The notes under the pieces were generated by a model, which made no database searches, was not told the DNA's origin, and saw nothing but the letters and a program-made list of their open reading frames with translations. The translations under genes and the position numbers were made by a program. Shown here piece by piece: positions 13,001 through 25,500 of a DNA stretch of 64,000 nt. How positions within the stretch are numbered: position 1 is the first letter of the stretch; each line of letters opens with the position of its first letter. Location of the stretch: NCBI RefSeq assembly GCF_003073045.1, contig NC_037599.1:22882555-22946554 (forward strand). The letters are read 5' to 3'. This DNA comes from Pomacea canaliculata. Lineage: Eukaryota; Mollusca; Gastropoda; Architaenioglossa; Ampullariidae.

Positions 13001-15731
13001 CTATACAAATTCTCTATTTTGGTCAAAAAAAGATGATATAAAAGCTTATGAGATTTGGAAAGCTAAGTACAAATTCACAGTTGCAAGGATTTGCGTAAGA
13101 CTCTATTGCTCGGGATTTGAGTAAGTGTGTGTGCTAATAGCAGAAAGTCATTGAAAAATGTGTAACTCTGTCTCATCAATGTTTAAAATGTAGTAACATC
13201 AGGAAGATTGGAATGAACACATGACCACTAAATTCATCACTTTTTTTCTCACCAGCAGTTTTTGTCCATCTGGTTACCAGAAATCCTAAGCATCCCTCAT
13301 GATTAAAAAAGGCAGTTTGCTTACAAGTAAAGAATGAGGGAGATTATTTTTTAATCTGTTGCACAGGTGCAAGATGTGACATTACACTTCTCTCATGTTG
13401 CAGATGTCAGTGCCGATGAGGACTGGGAGCAGGATCTAGATATAGAACTGACCGAGGAGGACATGAAAGCTGCAGAGGAGCTTGCCAAGAAAATGGGAGA
13501 GAATATTGATCTTGAGGTAAAAGGCAGAGCAGCAGCATTGATATTGTGATACTGATGAACACAAATGCTCCAGGGCTCACAAAGCAAAGCCAATTCCATA
13601 AACATTGTGTTCAAGGTGTCTTAAGCTTGATATCTGCCTCAAGCATTTCATTTCTCTGTTGATATTTTTTTAATTATTACCTTTTTTTTTTAACAACAAC
13701 TACCAACATAGGACTTCGTTTCTTTCTGAAATGGTTACAGTTTGTGTTAAAATGTAATACCTTTTCTTTCACAGGTTGGTAATATCTGTTAGGGTAGAAA
13801 CTGCATATGCCTAGTAAATGCTGTATGTATAAATTGTAGAGTATTATTTGTCATTGATATATCTTTAATCTTACTTGCAGAACACAAAGGTAAGAATGAG
13901 GGAATCATTGTATTGGGTTTTAATATTTTTAAGATTTTACTTTTTTGTGGGAGTAGAAAATTTTGCACTTTGAAAAGTGGTAAACAAAAGGATGTACAAA
14001 CTATTTTGAGCCAACAACTGCTGTATAAGCTACTGTCCTAATAATTGACCATCTTTTTTTGGCAAAAGTAAGTCCCAGGCTGATTTTATGACTTGAAATG
14101 AGAAGGAGCATTGGAAAGCATTGGGTTTGAGCTTTTCTTTAGGGAGCTGTTGATTCCAATCCTTTTTCCTTGATATGAGCTTTAGTTGTAGTCAGAGCAT
14201 TATATATGCAGATGTGGCTTAAAGAACATCAACACATTTTAATTTGGTTTGTCAGAATTATTGTTGTTTGTTGCACCATAGTTACTATACTTTATTTAGT
14301 GACCGTAAACTTTTACAGTTTACTGTCACTAGTGGTACCCACAAACACTAAAGAAATTTATGAGACACAAAGGTGTGGTCTATTGAACAATGGCTGTTAC
14401 CGACTTCTCACCAGAATTGTAAAACCAGTTATAAGGCTCGCAACTTTGTCAAAACACAAATGTAGCAGAAAATTTGTTTTTTAATCAAAAGAATAATGAT
14501 GGAAATTTATTGAAAAAATTCAAAGCAACATTGGCATTTTTGATGAACCCATCCCACTTTTACGTAAATCAGAACAGCTGCAACCTGCATGTTATCAAAG
14601 CACCAATGCACTCTTGGATTAAGATTCATTAAGTTTTTTGGCTGGTCTGTGTGGTTGACTTGCTGCAGCTGCAAAAATGTTCAATGGTTAACTGCTAATT
14701 GAAGACCAGCTTCTCACAGCATCTTCCTGGTTAGGCAGTTGCCTACCTTTGGTCACCTTCACTTAAATGTTGCCTTGAGACATGGTTGAAATTTTGTTTT
14801 GAATGGAAGAAACAAACCAGTGCTCATTGCTGGCAGGCTTGGATTCGGATTAGATGTGACTTGCAGTAATTCCACTTTCAGTTCTGCAGTGTCATTGGGA
14901 AGTGTTCGATTTGTGTAAATTTTCATGTATTTCATGTTTATTTTGGCCTCTCATGACTTGCTTGAAGAAGATTTGATTTCTTAGCAAATGCTGGTTCTTT
15001 TAAAATGCTCAGCAGTGCTAAATAAAAGTTGGGGTAGCATTTTATTTGAAGAGAGACATTCTAAGAAACTTACCCAAAATGTCAAGCTGGTCTTTCAGTT
15101 CTTTTACACAGTATAATTGGTTTCTAGTTTGGTGGAAATGAACTACTGGATTTCATGTTATCAAATACTTCTGTTGGCTATAGGAAGGGGTAAGGGGGAA
15201 ATCACTTGTTGAGTTTTCTGCACCACCATCTCTTTAAACTGAACTCTAATAACAGAAGCACAAATAAAAAGATTTTGGGTTCACTATATCCAGTACATAA
15301 TCTTACATATCAGATATTGTTTTTGATAAGAAAAGAAAGATGGCTTTTGAAAGGAAAACTTTTAAAAACCAAATTCATTTATTGTAATTTTTCTTTATCT
15401 GGCTTAAACAGTTTCTTCTTGAGAAAAGTATAAATTGTCATGCATATCTTTCTATAATAATTTTGTAGTAGTGCTTCTTAGTTGCAAAGATTAATTACTG
15501 CTTTGAAGTGATCCCACAAGACACACCTAGCTTTATGAATATGTTTTCCTCCAAATTGTAATCTGCCAGCAGTATATTTTAAGTGGTCATTTGATAATTG
15601 CTAATTTTATGTCACTGTGCAAGTTCAGAGCAGTTTTCTTACTTGAAGTTACAGATGTGGCAGGATGCTAGTTTTTATTCAAGTAATGCTGTTCTTTCTG
15701 TCCACAGGATGACTGGGAGAATTGGGAGTGA
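7090..15731 (+). CDS. BSDC1: BSD domain-containing protein 1 (BSDC1)
   Basis: Complete gene. Proposed exons: 7090-7100, 9752-9809, 10384-10500, 10875-11027, 11144-11314, 11496-11637, 11911-12885, 13404-13516, 13881-13889 and 15708-15731. All phases join without frame breaks. The start is chosen because MAE plus exon 2 gives a tryptophan-rich N-terminus (GGGSWWGGWLQSAKDM) like vertebrate BSDC1. Then come the conserved block KGEISELLVSKVEVRGLYTK and the BSD-domain signature SHVDFWQRYFYKVHQ. Exon 7 is a long, acidic and Ser/Thr/Pro-rich, probably disordered linker of about 325 residues. The C-terminus (DWEQDLDIELTEEDM, then DDWENWE) matches the acidic Trp-containing BSDC1 tail. BSD domains occur in TFIIH and synapse-associated proteins; the exact role of BSDC1 is poorly known. 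The gene converges on the XKR gene downstream. Confidence 0.93.
7664..8035. mobile_element. hAT-type MITE with target-site duplication
   Basis: A 358-bp element (7671-8028) with near-perfect terminal inverted repeats starting CAGTGGTTCTCAAAGT, typical of hAT/Charlie ends. It is flanked by the 7-base direct repeat TGCTAGA (7664-7670 and 8029-8035; hAT normally makes 8 bp). Subterminal gcggaccac motifs recur at both ends. No transposase frame, so it is non-autonomous. It lies in BSDC1 intron 1. Confidence 0.85.
8162..8750. mobile_element. Foldback MITE flanked by TTAA
   Basis: Long imperfect inverted repeats of about 170-190 bp: the left arm runs from about 8166 to 8337, and the right arm (about 8565-8746) is its complement. 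Matching blocks include GGCCGATGTC at the tips, CGCCCGTGCGAGGGAAG, AGGAGTACAC, GAGATCACAGGC and AATAAAACGTC. The element is bounded by TTAA on both sides (8162-8165 and 8747-8750), as expected for piggyBac-type insertion. No transposase. It lies in BSDC1 intron 1, 126 bp right of the hAT MITE. Confidence 0.8.
9076..9477. mobile_element. MITE with 'gaaaataag' terminal inverted repeats
   Basis: The left end reads CCATGTTTTCCTGAAAATAAG; the complement of the right end reads CTATGTTTCCCCGAAAATAAG. The internal left sequence continues with the tttttgcttcaaaaga type of motif that I recall from a widespread animal DNA-transposon repeat. No transposase and no clear target duplication. Third short transposon in BSDC1 intron 1. 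Confidence 0.65.
13881..13889 (+). CDS. BSDC1: Candidate 9-nt microexon of BSDC1
   Basis: AACACAAAG lies between a strong acceptor (pyrimidine-rich tract ending ttacttgcag) and a near-consensus donor (gtaaga). It encodes Asn-Thr-Lys in phase 0, and both neighbouring exons (ending ...NIDLE and starting DDWENWE) also meet in phase 0, so it can be included or skipped without a frame change. Only transcripts can show whether it is used. Confidence 0.5.
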
Positions 15732-18700
15732 TATGCCATCAGTACTCAGTTATGTGAGAAATGGATTGTTAGAAGAACTTCACTTCAGGACAGGGGAATT
15801 CTTTTCTGTTTGTCTTTTTGTTAATGCTTTCTTGCCCATTGAGACACCAGATTTTGACATTTTGTGTGAGCACAGATCATCACAGCACATTGAATTGAGT
15901 GTTATAACTTGTGCTGTACATACAGAGTGCTAGTAGTAGGAGCCATTACTTCTTAGTGGTTCGTCTCTACTCCAGATATATTGCACTCTGTGATTCATAG
16001 CACTGTTGTACAACACTGGTAAGGTTCTTGTGGTTTACAAAGTGATTTGTGTAAAGAGCTTTGGTATAGTGAAAAGTTAATGATGGGATTGTATAAAAGT
16101 AGCATACGCAAAAGTAAATTATGCAGTTCATGTGAAAGTACTCATATGGGGCAGGGACATTTATCGTATGATTTCTTTCAAGGTATTGTACTGCATTTTT
16201 AAGTTAAAGCTTGTACTGCATTTTTAAGTTTGTTTACTGCAAATTTTATGCAACATTGCCAAATGTTTGGCAAAGGCATTATATGCCCTTCGTGCATATT
16301 TTGACTAAATGTGCTACACTTTTATTTTTAATATTTACTAAATATTTGATGTTGAGAGATCCTAACTAAAAATCTCTACATTCGGGTCTCAAATAACACT
16401 AGCAGTGTTTTGCCAACACATACCTTTGCAGTAAACATTACAATAATCACAAGGTATGGTATATATATATATAGAAAATTAATAATGTAATAAGAGCATG
16501 GTGAAGCAGCAAGCAGAATAGCATTGTATTGCTGAGACTTCTTGAAAACATGAGAGAATTAGACTGTACATTGAAGAGATTTTTCATTGTCTTTTTGCAT
16601 AGTCATTCTTGTTTTTGAACTAGTCCTGCAAGTTTATTGTGTATAATCTAGTACTTTCTGTACAGTCTGTGATTTCCACATGACAAAGGCTTGTGATGCT
16701 GAAACATTTTACAGCAGGGATTGGTATTTGTTGCCATGTTTGAAGGATGGCACTATTACTGTCATTAATGGCAGGTTGCATAACTGTAAATAGTCAAGGG
16801 TGCGTGGGGACTTGTAAATATTCATTGTATGCAGGTGCTTCAGATTCTTCCCCAACCCCCTACCAAAACCCCTGATTGTGGTTTGATTCAGCAGAAATAG
16901 AGAACATTTCCTTAAAACAATGTCTGTTGAAGATGTATATCTCATGACAGAAGAGGGAAATACCTGACTTCTTTCATAAATATTTAAAGTTATACATTTT
17001 TATACATTAAAATTCTTTAATGGGTATCAGTAAGTTTGTTGCACTATGACAGGAGACGTTATTTCTTGAACGTTGTAGAGTATGTCGTGGAAGCTACATA
17101 AAGTTTGTGAAACATTTACGACAAAATGAATGCCCTGGATATTTCACAAAACTTTATGATACAATTTTGATAGTCTTATCAGTTCAAACGGGCAAATTTT
17201 AGAACCACTAGAAATATCTTTTGAGCAGAACAAATTAAAATTGGGAGTGTAAAATGTGATATTATATCCAGCTCACCTAAACACTTATCTGATTAATGAC
17301 TGCGGCTGATGGATAAACTAATAGAAATGCTTCTTGATAATCAACATTGCACCGAGCTGTATAATTGTTTCATATAAAGAGGTGATATTAAATGCTTTAA
17401 ATGGGAGATCTGTGTGGGGGGTTTTGTGTGTTTTTGTTTTCTTTCTAAAAACTTAAATTTGATAAACATAAATAAATCTACAAAGACATAATGAAGAAAA
17501 CACATTTTTTTTTAAGGTTTGAGGTTGTTGCACATTGTTAGAGGATGCACAGAAACAACATTAAATTGATAATTTGTGCATGTGCACATACAGACTAAAA
17601 CATCCCAAACCAGTCATTCAAATTTATAAGATAGGTAATCACAAAACAGAAATCAAACATTATTTACATGTGAACAGTCTGCAATCATATTAACCGCAAA
17701 AGCAAATAAAACTTCAAAATTGCACACACGAAAAGCCCACAAACCTGTCAAAAAAGATATGTAAAACCACTACTGACATGTAAATCTGGTGGGTGAGTGA
17801 TTCATAAAATTTAAACACACAGCAAACATGGTGGTAGCTAAACAATCGTTACATTCATTGCACTCAGTCAAACAAGTTCATTCAACACACACATAAATCA
17901 AAATTTTTTTTTTATGTATAACAAATTTGTTCCGCCTGTTTTCTATCTTGCACATAATTGTGCTCTGCAAGCTAGTGGAATTTTTTCACAGCAGCCTACT
18001 GTACTTTTAGGAATGGCTTTTGATATTTTTTTAAAACAAGTTTTATCGCAGTTCTTGTAATTTGCAATATACTGCTCTGTAAAATGAATCATCAAAACAT
18101 CTTGTATACCTTTGTCAGTATGCCATAAAAATCTGTCAGTCATAAATGTCCTGTTGCTGTCAATAATGAAGGAAAAATTCACAAAAGTCTTTCAAATGCA
18201 CAAAAATCTGAACTGCACAATAAAATGGGTACTGTACAAAGACTGAGCAGAATGCAAAATGAATTGAATAGGCCATGTCTCCAGCATTCACATTTTAACG
18301 TAAAAACCCAGTTTTTAACAACAAAGTGTAAAAACTAGTTATAAGTCCTTTGACAACTCATCGGGGCTAAAGAAAGTAGAAAGATTTTGGTAATTAAAAG
18401 TGATTCACAACCTAGAAATGCGACTTCCCTGATATTTGAAAACACTAGCGAAGACTTCCGTACCCCGGAATCTCAAAAAAGGTTAAACATATTTTAATGA
18501 TTAAATGCTCCTAAAAGAAGAAAACATGGAAGGGCAAAGAAAAGCATGTTAAAATTAGTTGTAACACCTCTGTCAAAACAAAACAACCCATCTCCAACAA
18601 CACTTTCATGATATGCAAATAGAGCGGTTATTGATCATGATCTAATGCATTCGTCAAAGAAACAACCAAACACAAGCAGTGGCTAAGAAATTTATGAAAA

Positions 18701-19813
18701 ATATGTGAAAAGACGTGAGAAAAGTGCTATCAGGCCAAGAGATCATTTCTATTTTTTTTTTTAATTTACTTGATGTTCTTGTTTCCAAATTCTTATTGTT
18801 TTATTCATTTAAATTAACCCAGTTGTTCCTCCTTGTTTCCAGTCACAGAATGAGTGGTTTGATCTGGGTTAAGGGTAATGGGGAGGAAAAAGATAAAGCT
18901 GAAAAGATTCAAATTTTGCAGATTAGACGAAAAAGAAATTGAAGAATGTCAAATTTTTGTCAATTTAATCCTTTCTTTTTATTGCTTTCTCTCTAAAGCT
19001 TTACCAAATGACAGTTCGGGAGGAACTGCTTAGTCATTACAACACTACCATCTTGGATTGCATGCATTAAGAAACTAGTAAGAATTGCATTAATAGTAAA
19101 TAAAATGTACACAGGTGAAAAAAGAGATGATATTCATGAGCTGCTTCTCTTTGCACAGGAAAATGAGCGGCAAAACGTGATAATGAAGAAAAAAAAGTAA
19201 AAAGCATGCATTTCTTAGTCTTTCTGCCATTAAAAGGTCAAAAGAAAAATGGTCAAATAATACACTTAACAGAGGACTTCTGTTGCAAACTACGGCAGTC
19301 TTGAAGCAATAAACTATGAAGCCTCGTTAATAAGAGAAAATACAAAAATAAGTTAAGGAGTAATTAAACATTGCCTTGATGGACACTGATGTGGTAAGAT
19401 TCATTCAATTACACAGTATCAGTTCTTTTCTGTCTTTTCATGTGATCTGCATCTTTATAGTCTATGTCAGCATTTGAAATGTCTTTCACTGCTCACAACC
19501 AAAACTGTGATAACATGACTCACAACCAACAGTGTTATCAAACATCATTCAAGAGAAATACTTCCAGGAAGGACTTTGCCATATTCACCAAAAGATTGAA
19601 TACTGTGTAAAGTGAGCAAAACAAAATTTATGCGGTATGATATGCTAACGTTTCTCAGCAGTCACTTCTGACAATTTATTTGTCCATCCAGAGAAATATT
19701 GTGATCCACTACTTGTTTGATATGGTATTTGTAACATGGCCAATGTGCAGCCTCACAATATTTCACATAACTGAACAAGCATGCAGTTTTGCTGCTGTCA
19801 AATCTGGATATTC
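15732..19813. other. Convergent 3' region between BSDC1 (+) and XKR (-)
   Basis: About 4 kb without a supported exon. It should hold the BSDC1 3' UTR (possible signals ATTAAA at 17006 and AATAAA at 17471) and the XKR 3' UTR. The DNA is AT-rich, with a short (TA)n near 16460 and T- or A-runs near 17505, 17907 and 18755. The small frames here have no recognisable features. Confidence 0.6.
19675..19680 (-). terminator. Candidate poly(A) signal of the XKR gene
   Basis: AATAAA on the minus strand, 134 nt past the XKR stop codon. Further minus-strand signals exist downstream (for example near 18978), so the true end is uncertain. Confidence 0.4.
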
Positions 19814-22560
19814 CTATCTCAGACAATCCACTGATTTTGTTTTGGATGAATGCTTTGGTGGATTTGTAATGTAAGGTATGGATGGTGTTCGATGGGCTGC
19901 TGATGCTGTTCCTGGCTGTCGGTGTACCTGAAGCAGAAAAGAGCTACCTTTCTGCCCTGTTCTTGGCAGGGAATTATGTAGACTTCTCTCCTGTGTTAAG
20001 GTAGATGTGCTATGTTGGTCCAAGTCTGGAGTCTTTTTGACAGTGGCCTTTTTGGTAACAGGTTGCTGGTAACTGGAATTAGGTGAGAGGGAAGGAGAAT
20101 TATCCAAAATTTGTAAAGGCTGCCTAGGGGTCAAATGGCTAAAGGCATCATTGTAAGCTATTGCCTGGCACTCCTGAAAGTCTGTTAAAAGTTCCAGCTT
20201 TTCCATCTTGGAAGAGTTCTGTTTCTGAGCATAATCATATGATCTCTGATGTGTACTACTGGATCTCTGTTTTCTAAATGACTGGGAGTCTGAGAGCTCT
20301 GCCATAGGCTTGTCATTACTGTATGTGTTGTCTGATAAATATCTTTGCAGCAGCTGAGGGTGCGTAGGCCTTTCAGCAGCTGGTATGTTCCAGTGTTGTG
20401 TGTGAAGGGGACTGTCAGACCCTACAAAGTAGCGCCGCAGGCCATCATTTCCTGGGACTGGCATGCTGCGCCGCCTGGTGTCTGCCTGATGGGATTGTTG
20501 CAGGCCAAGCCTTTGCTGTTCATCTCTTGTGCCAGTGTTCCGATGAGAGACTACCCCAAAACCTTCGGTTCTATCGCTCAAGTCCTTCCTTCGTCTCATA
20601 CTTTGGTGTGCAGCTGGATATGGGGCACCAGATGCTTCATTCTGTTGGCCTTGAGTAACAATAGGTGGCCGGTACTGTCCACTAACATATTTTTCTGATG
20701 TCCTATTCTGATGTGCACGAGGACTGTAGAAAGAAGAATGATCCATAACCTGCTGTGCCTCCTTAAGACGAAGCAACTCAGATCTGTAGGTTTCTCTTTG
20801 CTGGGGCAGAGATCCGGTAGGTCTGAGAGGTTCTACATTCTGACCAAACCTCCTAGGTGAAGTTCGTGCGTATGATAACTGGAGGGGAGAAAGCCGGGAA
20901 GGTTCAACCCAAGAAGGACTGTTTCTGGTCGTCTGAGCTGATCTAGCAGCAGCTCAATAATGACCTCCCGAGGATCATAACGTTGAGCATAGGCTTCTTG
21001 CTCTACCTGTGGGGTAGGGTCCACATTCAGGTAGTCCAAGCAGTTCTCTCCAGCACTGTACCATGGCTCTCTTATTTCAGATGTTCCTGTTCCAACCCAA
21101 CTGCTGTTGCGTGAGAGGCCAAACCCTTTTAAACCAGCAAGTGGGGTAGGAGGGAACCCTTCTGCACAGAAGTCATGATAGATGGATGAGGTGCTTTTGC
21201 TCCGAGACAAAGCTGGTGATGCCAGGGCACTAGCCATGGAGTAGGAGGAGTCTGGAGTGGAGTCTGCTGTCATAGTGATCTTGCCAAGCTGTAGCCTGCA
21301 ACTGTCATCTTGATCGTTAGAAACAAAGGAATACATGCTGTTATCTGGCGTCAGGTTCTCCAAGTTCTTCAAGCCAGATAGTTCATCAGCATTTACGTGC
21401 ATGCTGGACCATGAAGACTCCATGTCAATGCTGCTGGACAACTCTCTGGCCATTCTTTTATCTTGTGATTTTTCTGATGAGGATCACCTTTAGACTGGCG
21501 GGAAGGCAGGTCCTCTCTGCCTGCTTGAGCTCCTTTCGTGTCTGAAGCATGGACACCAGCAGGTTTGGGGTCACTACCAAAGTGGCATGCTAGCTGACCT
21601 ATGGCTCTGGAAGATGATGAAGCCTTTGGTGTTGTGTCCTGGCTTTGTGAGCTGGAGGTGTTTGAGGTGTTTGGACTGGCTACCCACATGGATTCTCCTC
21701 CCGCATGGTCGTAACTGTCATTGTTATCAAATAGACGCTGCTGATGCTGATCCTGATTCATGGACTCAACCAGATCTGGATATGATGTCAAGGCCTCCCT
21801 ACCTGGCCGACTGCAGCCTGAGGTGGGTGTATCTGGCTCCGCTTTCCCATTTGCCTTTGATGCAGTGCCTGGAGTAACACTGGAGCCAAGGCTGCGAGAC
21901 AGCCAACTTCCCTGTTGACTGCTGTTGGGTGAGCAGTAACTAACTATAGAGGGTGTTGCAGCCTGACTCTGTGGTTCTTCCCAAAGGCAACTGGCACCTG
22001 CTGGAGAAACACTTCCATTCTGGTCTGTTTCTCTTGAAGCTTTCTGAATTTCTGGTTCAAGAGTGACAGTTGCAGAGGCAGCAGTGGGCTCTTCGACACC
22101 TGCTTCCCCAACATGGACACTCTCATCAACAAAACTAACTCTCAACACAGACATTCTCCTGACACCGTGACCACTGCCAGAACTTTCCTGCTCCTCTCTT
22201 GGAGATGCAGAAACTTCCTCTATGCCATCAGCAGCTTCTCTTCGGCCAGAATCTGGCTCTTCTTGCTCTTCAGAGATAGACTCATGCTCTATCAAAGGAA
22301 CAATGACATGAGCACCGCTTGACAGACTCTGACTGCTGTGACGACTGTGTAACGAGGGGCTCCGTGGTGGAGCACAGTCGCTGCTTTGATGTTCACTGTT
22401 GTTTCCACTGTCTGATCTCTTGGATTGGCTTCCTGGGACTAGTCGCTGTGTATGTGATGCTCCACTGACACGCCTGGGCATAACTGTCACCACTGACAGA
22501 CGAGACTGTGACATGTCCACAAAGGTCTGAGACTTCTGCATACTGTTGGAGAGGTTGGAC
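19814..22560 (-). CDS. Giant C-terminal tail exon of XKR with two frame changes
   Basis: This exon follows an acceptor that joins in phase (AG|G gives Arg). It then has three long open segments in different frames: 22560 to about 21450, about 21450 to 20900, and about 20900 to 19814. Each is Ser/Gln/Pro-rich and of similar style, together about 900 codons, ending in SKTKSVDCLR. The first change must fall within 21395-21486 and the second within 20836-20956. Both have the same sense, as if one base were missing each time. Runs of T (21469-21473) fit a sequencing deletion. A short intron is possible at the second site (acceptor ttctcccctccag, phase 0 to phase 0) but its donor would be weak (gtcatt). 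Read as a predicted disordered cytosolic tail. Confidence 0.6.
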
Positions 22561-25500
22561 CTGATAACAAAATAAAGCATCTATCATTTCCAATTTCACT
22601 ACAGTATGACATTTAATGTTAGTTTTTTTTTTTTTTTTGCTTTGGATTGATGACCCTATAATATGTACCTTTATTTTTTAAGACAAAACATTTCTTCCGA
22701 TAATTTGTTTGTATCATTCACTATTTTTTCCCCTTAATGATACAGAAAGCACACACACACACACACAAAAAAAAAAAAGAAAAGGAAAAAGAAAAAGAAG
22801 AATGTTATAGCAATTTTCCAGATAAACTTTCACAATTCAAACAACCTTTTGTTTTGTTAAATCTAAATTTGTCAACACCCTAGCAATCCCAACAATTCAA
22901 AACATGCCCTGAAAATAAGATCTGTGACAGCAAAAACCAACCTTGCAGTAGTATTGAATTCATCCATGCTGCATTCATTCTCATCAAGAGAACTGCAAGA
23001 TGAGCTGTCAGAGCTGTTCATCCCACTCTGCCAGGCAGACTCCAGAGCCCCTCTGTCGGAAGAATTCAGCAGATGAGTAAGAAGTAAACTGCCATCCTTG
23101 CAAGCTGTTCTCTCTGGAGTCTTGCCAGATGATTTTTCAGCAGGAGTCTGGCAATCTGTGCTCAGTTCTAAGGTCTTACCATCCATGACTGACATAGTCT
23201 GGGGAGATGTCACATCCGGCAGAATGCTGTCCAGTCTATTAACAGATATGAAAACAGAAACATCATACTGCAGAATGTTTGGGACTGGAAAAAAAGTTTA
23301 GTACATGGTTATTAATATAACTTGTGACCATTTTAAAAAGGAAAAACATCTTACCCATACAATGCGAGAGTTGGGATGCTGGGCGGAAGGGATTGTGGCT
23401 TTAACACTGAACAAGTAATTGGGGCCGCTGGGATGTAGCCATCTGTAGTAAATTGTGAGGCAAAGCCCACCTGCATAAAAAAGAAAAAGGTAATAACCTA
23501 AAGACCATTCATGTGCTTTTTGCTATTCAAGTCCACAAATTTCTTCATACTCTCAATCATAATGAAGACTTTGCCAGCGTATGGCTCCAGCAAAGTTAAA
23601 AATCAGCTTCTTCAAACAATAATGAGAAAAACATTCTGATGTTATATTAATACATTTGCAAACCCTAGTCACACCAGGTGCACACATCTAGTTAACCACC
23701 CTCATACATACCGAGAAAGAATCCACCAAAAATGACAATGGGAATTGCAGTGGTAAGACCTATAGAGTCATGTTGAGAATGAACAATCCAGATAGCATAC
23801 AAAGCAGCATTCTCTAGAAGCATCAGACAGAAGTATGGCACCATTCTGGAGCGTGCTGGTCCATCATGAAGGTTTAGAAAAACAAAAATGTAGATGAAGC
23901 CTAAGACTATTCGAAACAACCATCGCTCGGCACAGTTGGTACCAAAATCGGTTCCCTTGACTGAAATCCAGATTGTCATCGCCAACCAATGCAAGCCTGT
24001 CAGACAAAATTTTAGAACTGTGTATTCATGCAGTTTTTTCTTCTAACACACATATTCATGGCAGAAAGGATTTAAAGGCAGTACTCAATAAATTTTAACT
24101 GGAAAGTAATTGTCACAGGGCAGATTACTGTAACTCCTAGGGGTGATAAAACATTTCAGAGAAAGCCTTATCTCCCTTTAATGAGACATGGTCAAGCTGG
24201 AATTTTCTTGTTTCTGGCTATGCTCACATTTTAGGATTCTTGATAGCCCTTGAGGATAGTAAATGCATTTTACAGTGCATAAACTAAATGCTACATACAG
24301 CTGGAAAAGAAACATCAATTCTTAAAAATTTTGTTTTTAATATTGTTAGACAAACAAATTCATCCGTAGAAAATATTTTGTTTAAAAAAATTGTAAGCAT
24401 GAGCCAGATTTTTCCTACATCACGTCAAAAAATTAATATATTCCACAAACCAGTAAATCTACAAGTTTTATTGCACGGACAAAAAGAAAGGGTTTCTTAA
24501 GGCTTCCTAATAAGTAAAATTAGACATTTATCCTCAACCCTCAATGCTTACCTGTGTATAAGAAGATCCACATGTGAAAAACAAGCATGAAGGCTACAAG
24601 GGCAACAACCCTGGCAGCTCCCATTAAAAGATGCCATGCACAGTGCAAAACAAGGGCAAAAAAGCGACGTGATGAAGGTGTTTTGTATGCCAGGCGCAGA
24701 GAATCGCAGTATGCAGTCAGTGACCAGGCTAGAGAAAGAAGGGAGCTGGCTGCTGACAGATCTGTGGATGAACAAGTGCATAGGTCATCTTATCTGCTTC
24801 TTCTGAGCTTATGTCAGAAATCTGTTTTTGGCACCTACACAGCAGTCACCACAGGATATTTCAGCATTGTAGCACCTCAAGGCAGCCTACAAATTATTCA
24901 GCCTGAGGCAATAATGTTACTCAACAAATATAGCATTAACTGAAGAAATTATATATCTCTTTTAACTCATTTCATAAATCCGTGCAATGTTTTTCACAGG
25001 AACAAGACAACAATGATTAAAAGATGAACTTTTTTATTTGTTTTAGTGTTAACATTAAAAAAAAAATGACCTTGCACCACAGCATCTTTCACAATTTTGG
25101 AGCCTGTTTAATACAGATGTGATCATCATGACTGAAGTGTAATGTATTCATTCTACATAACCTGTGATCATTAAAATCCATTGCCTATATAATTAGAAAG
25201 CTCAGTAATCATACATTTTGTGCAGCCCTGTATCCTTAGATACCTAGTTTCCTTTCTATTTGAATTGAGGAATGAACAGTATATTCCTGCATACTTTTCA
25301 TTTTAATTTTATGTTTACTTTGACCTCCTTCACAGTTTATTAAGATTTTTTTTTAATGCTTGGATTGCCTTGCTTATTTTGTAATCAAAGTTTCAACTAC
25401 ACACAATATGTATTCCACATTTACTGCAAGTTCTCCATACCTTATTTCAAGATGAAAAAAGAAAACATTTGAGTTAGCTTGGGACAAATTTAATTAAACA

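Noticed and set aside
22942..23230. Alternative acceptor for XKR exon 7 at 23237 giving a short frame
   Set aside because: It leaves the exon out of phase with exon 6 and reaches a stop; the acceptor giving start 23267 joins in phase 0 and keeps the long frame.
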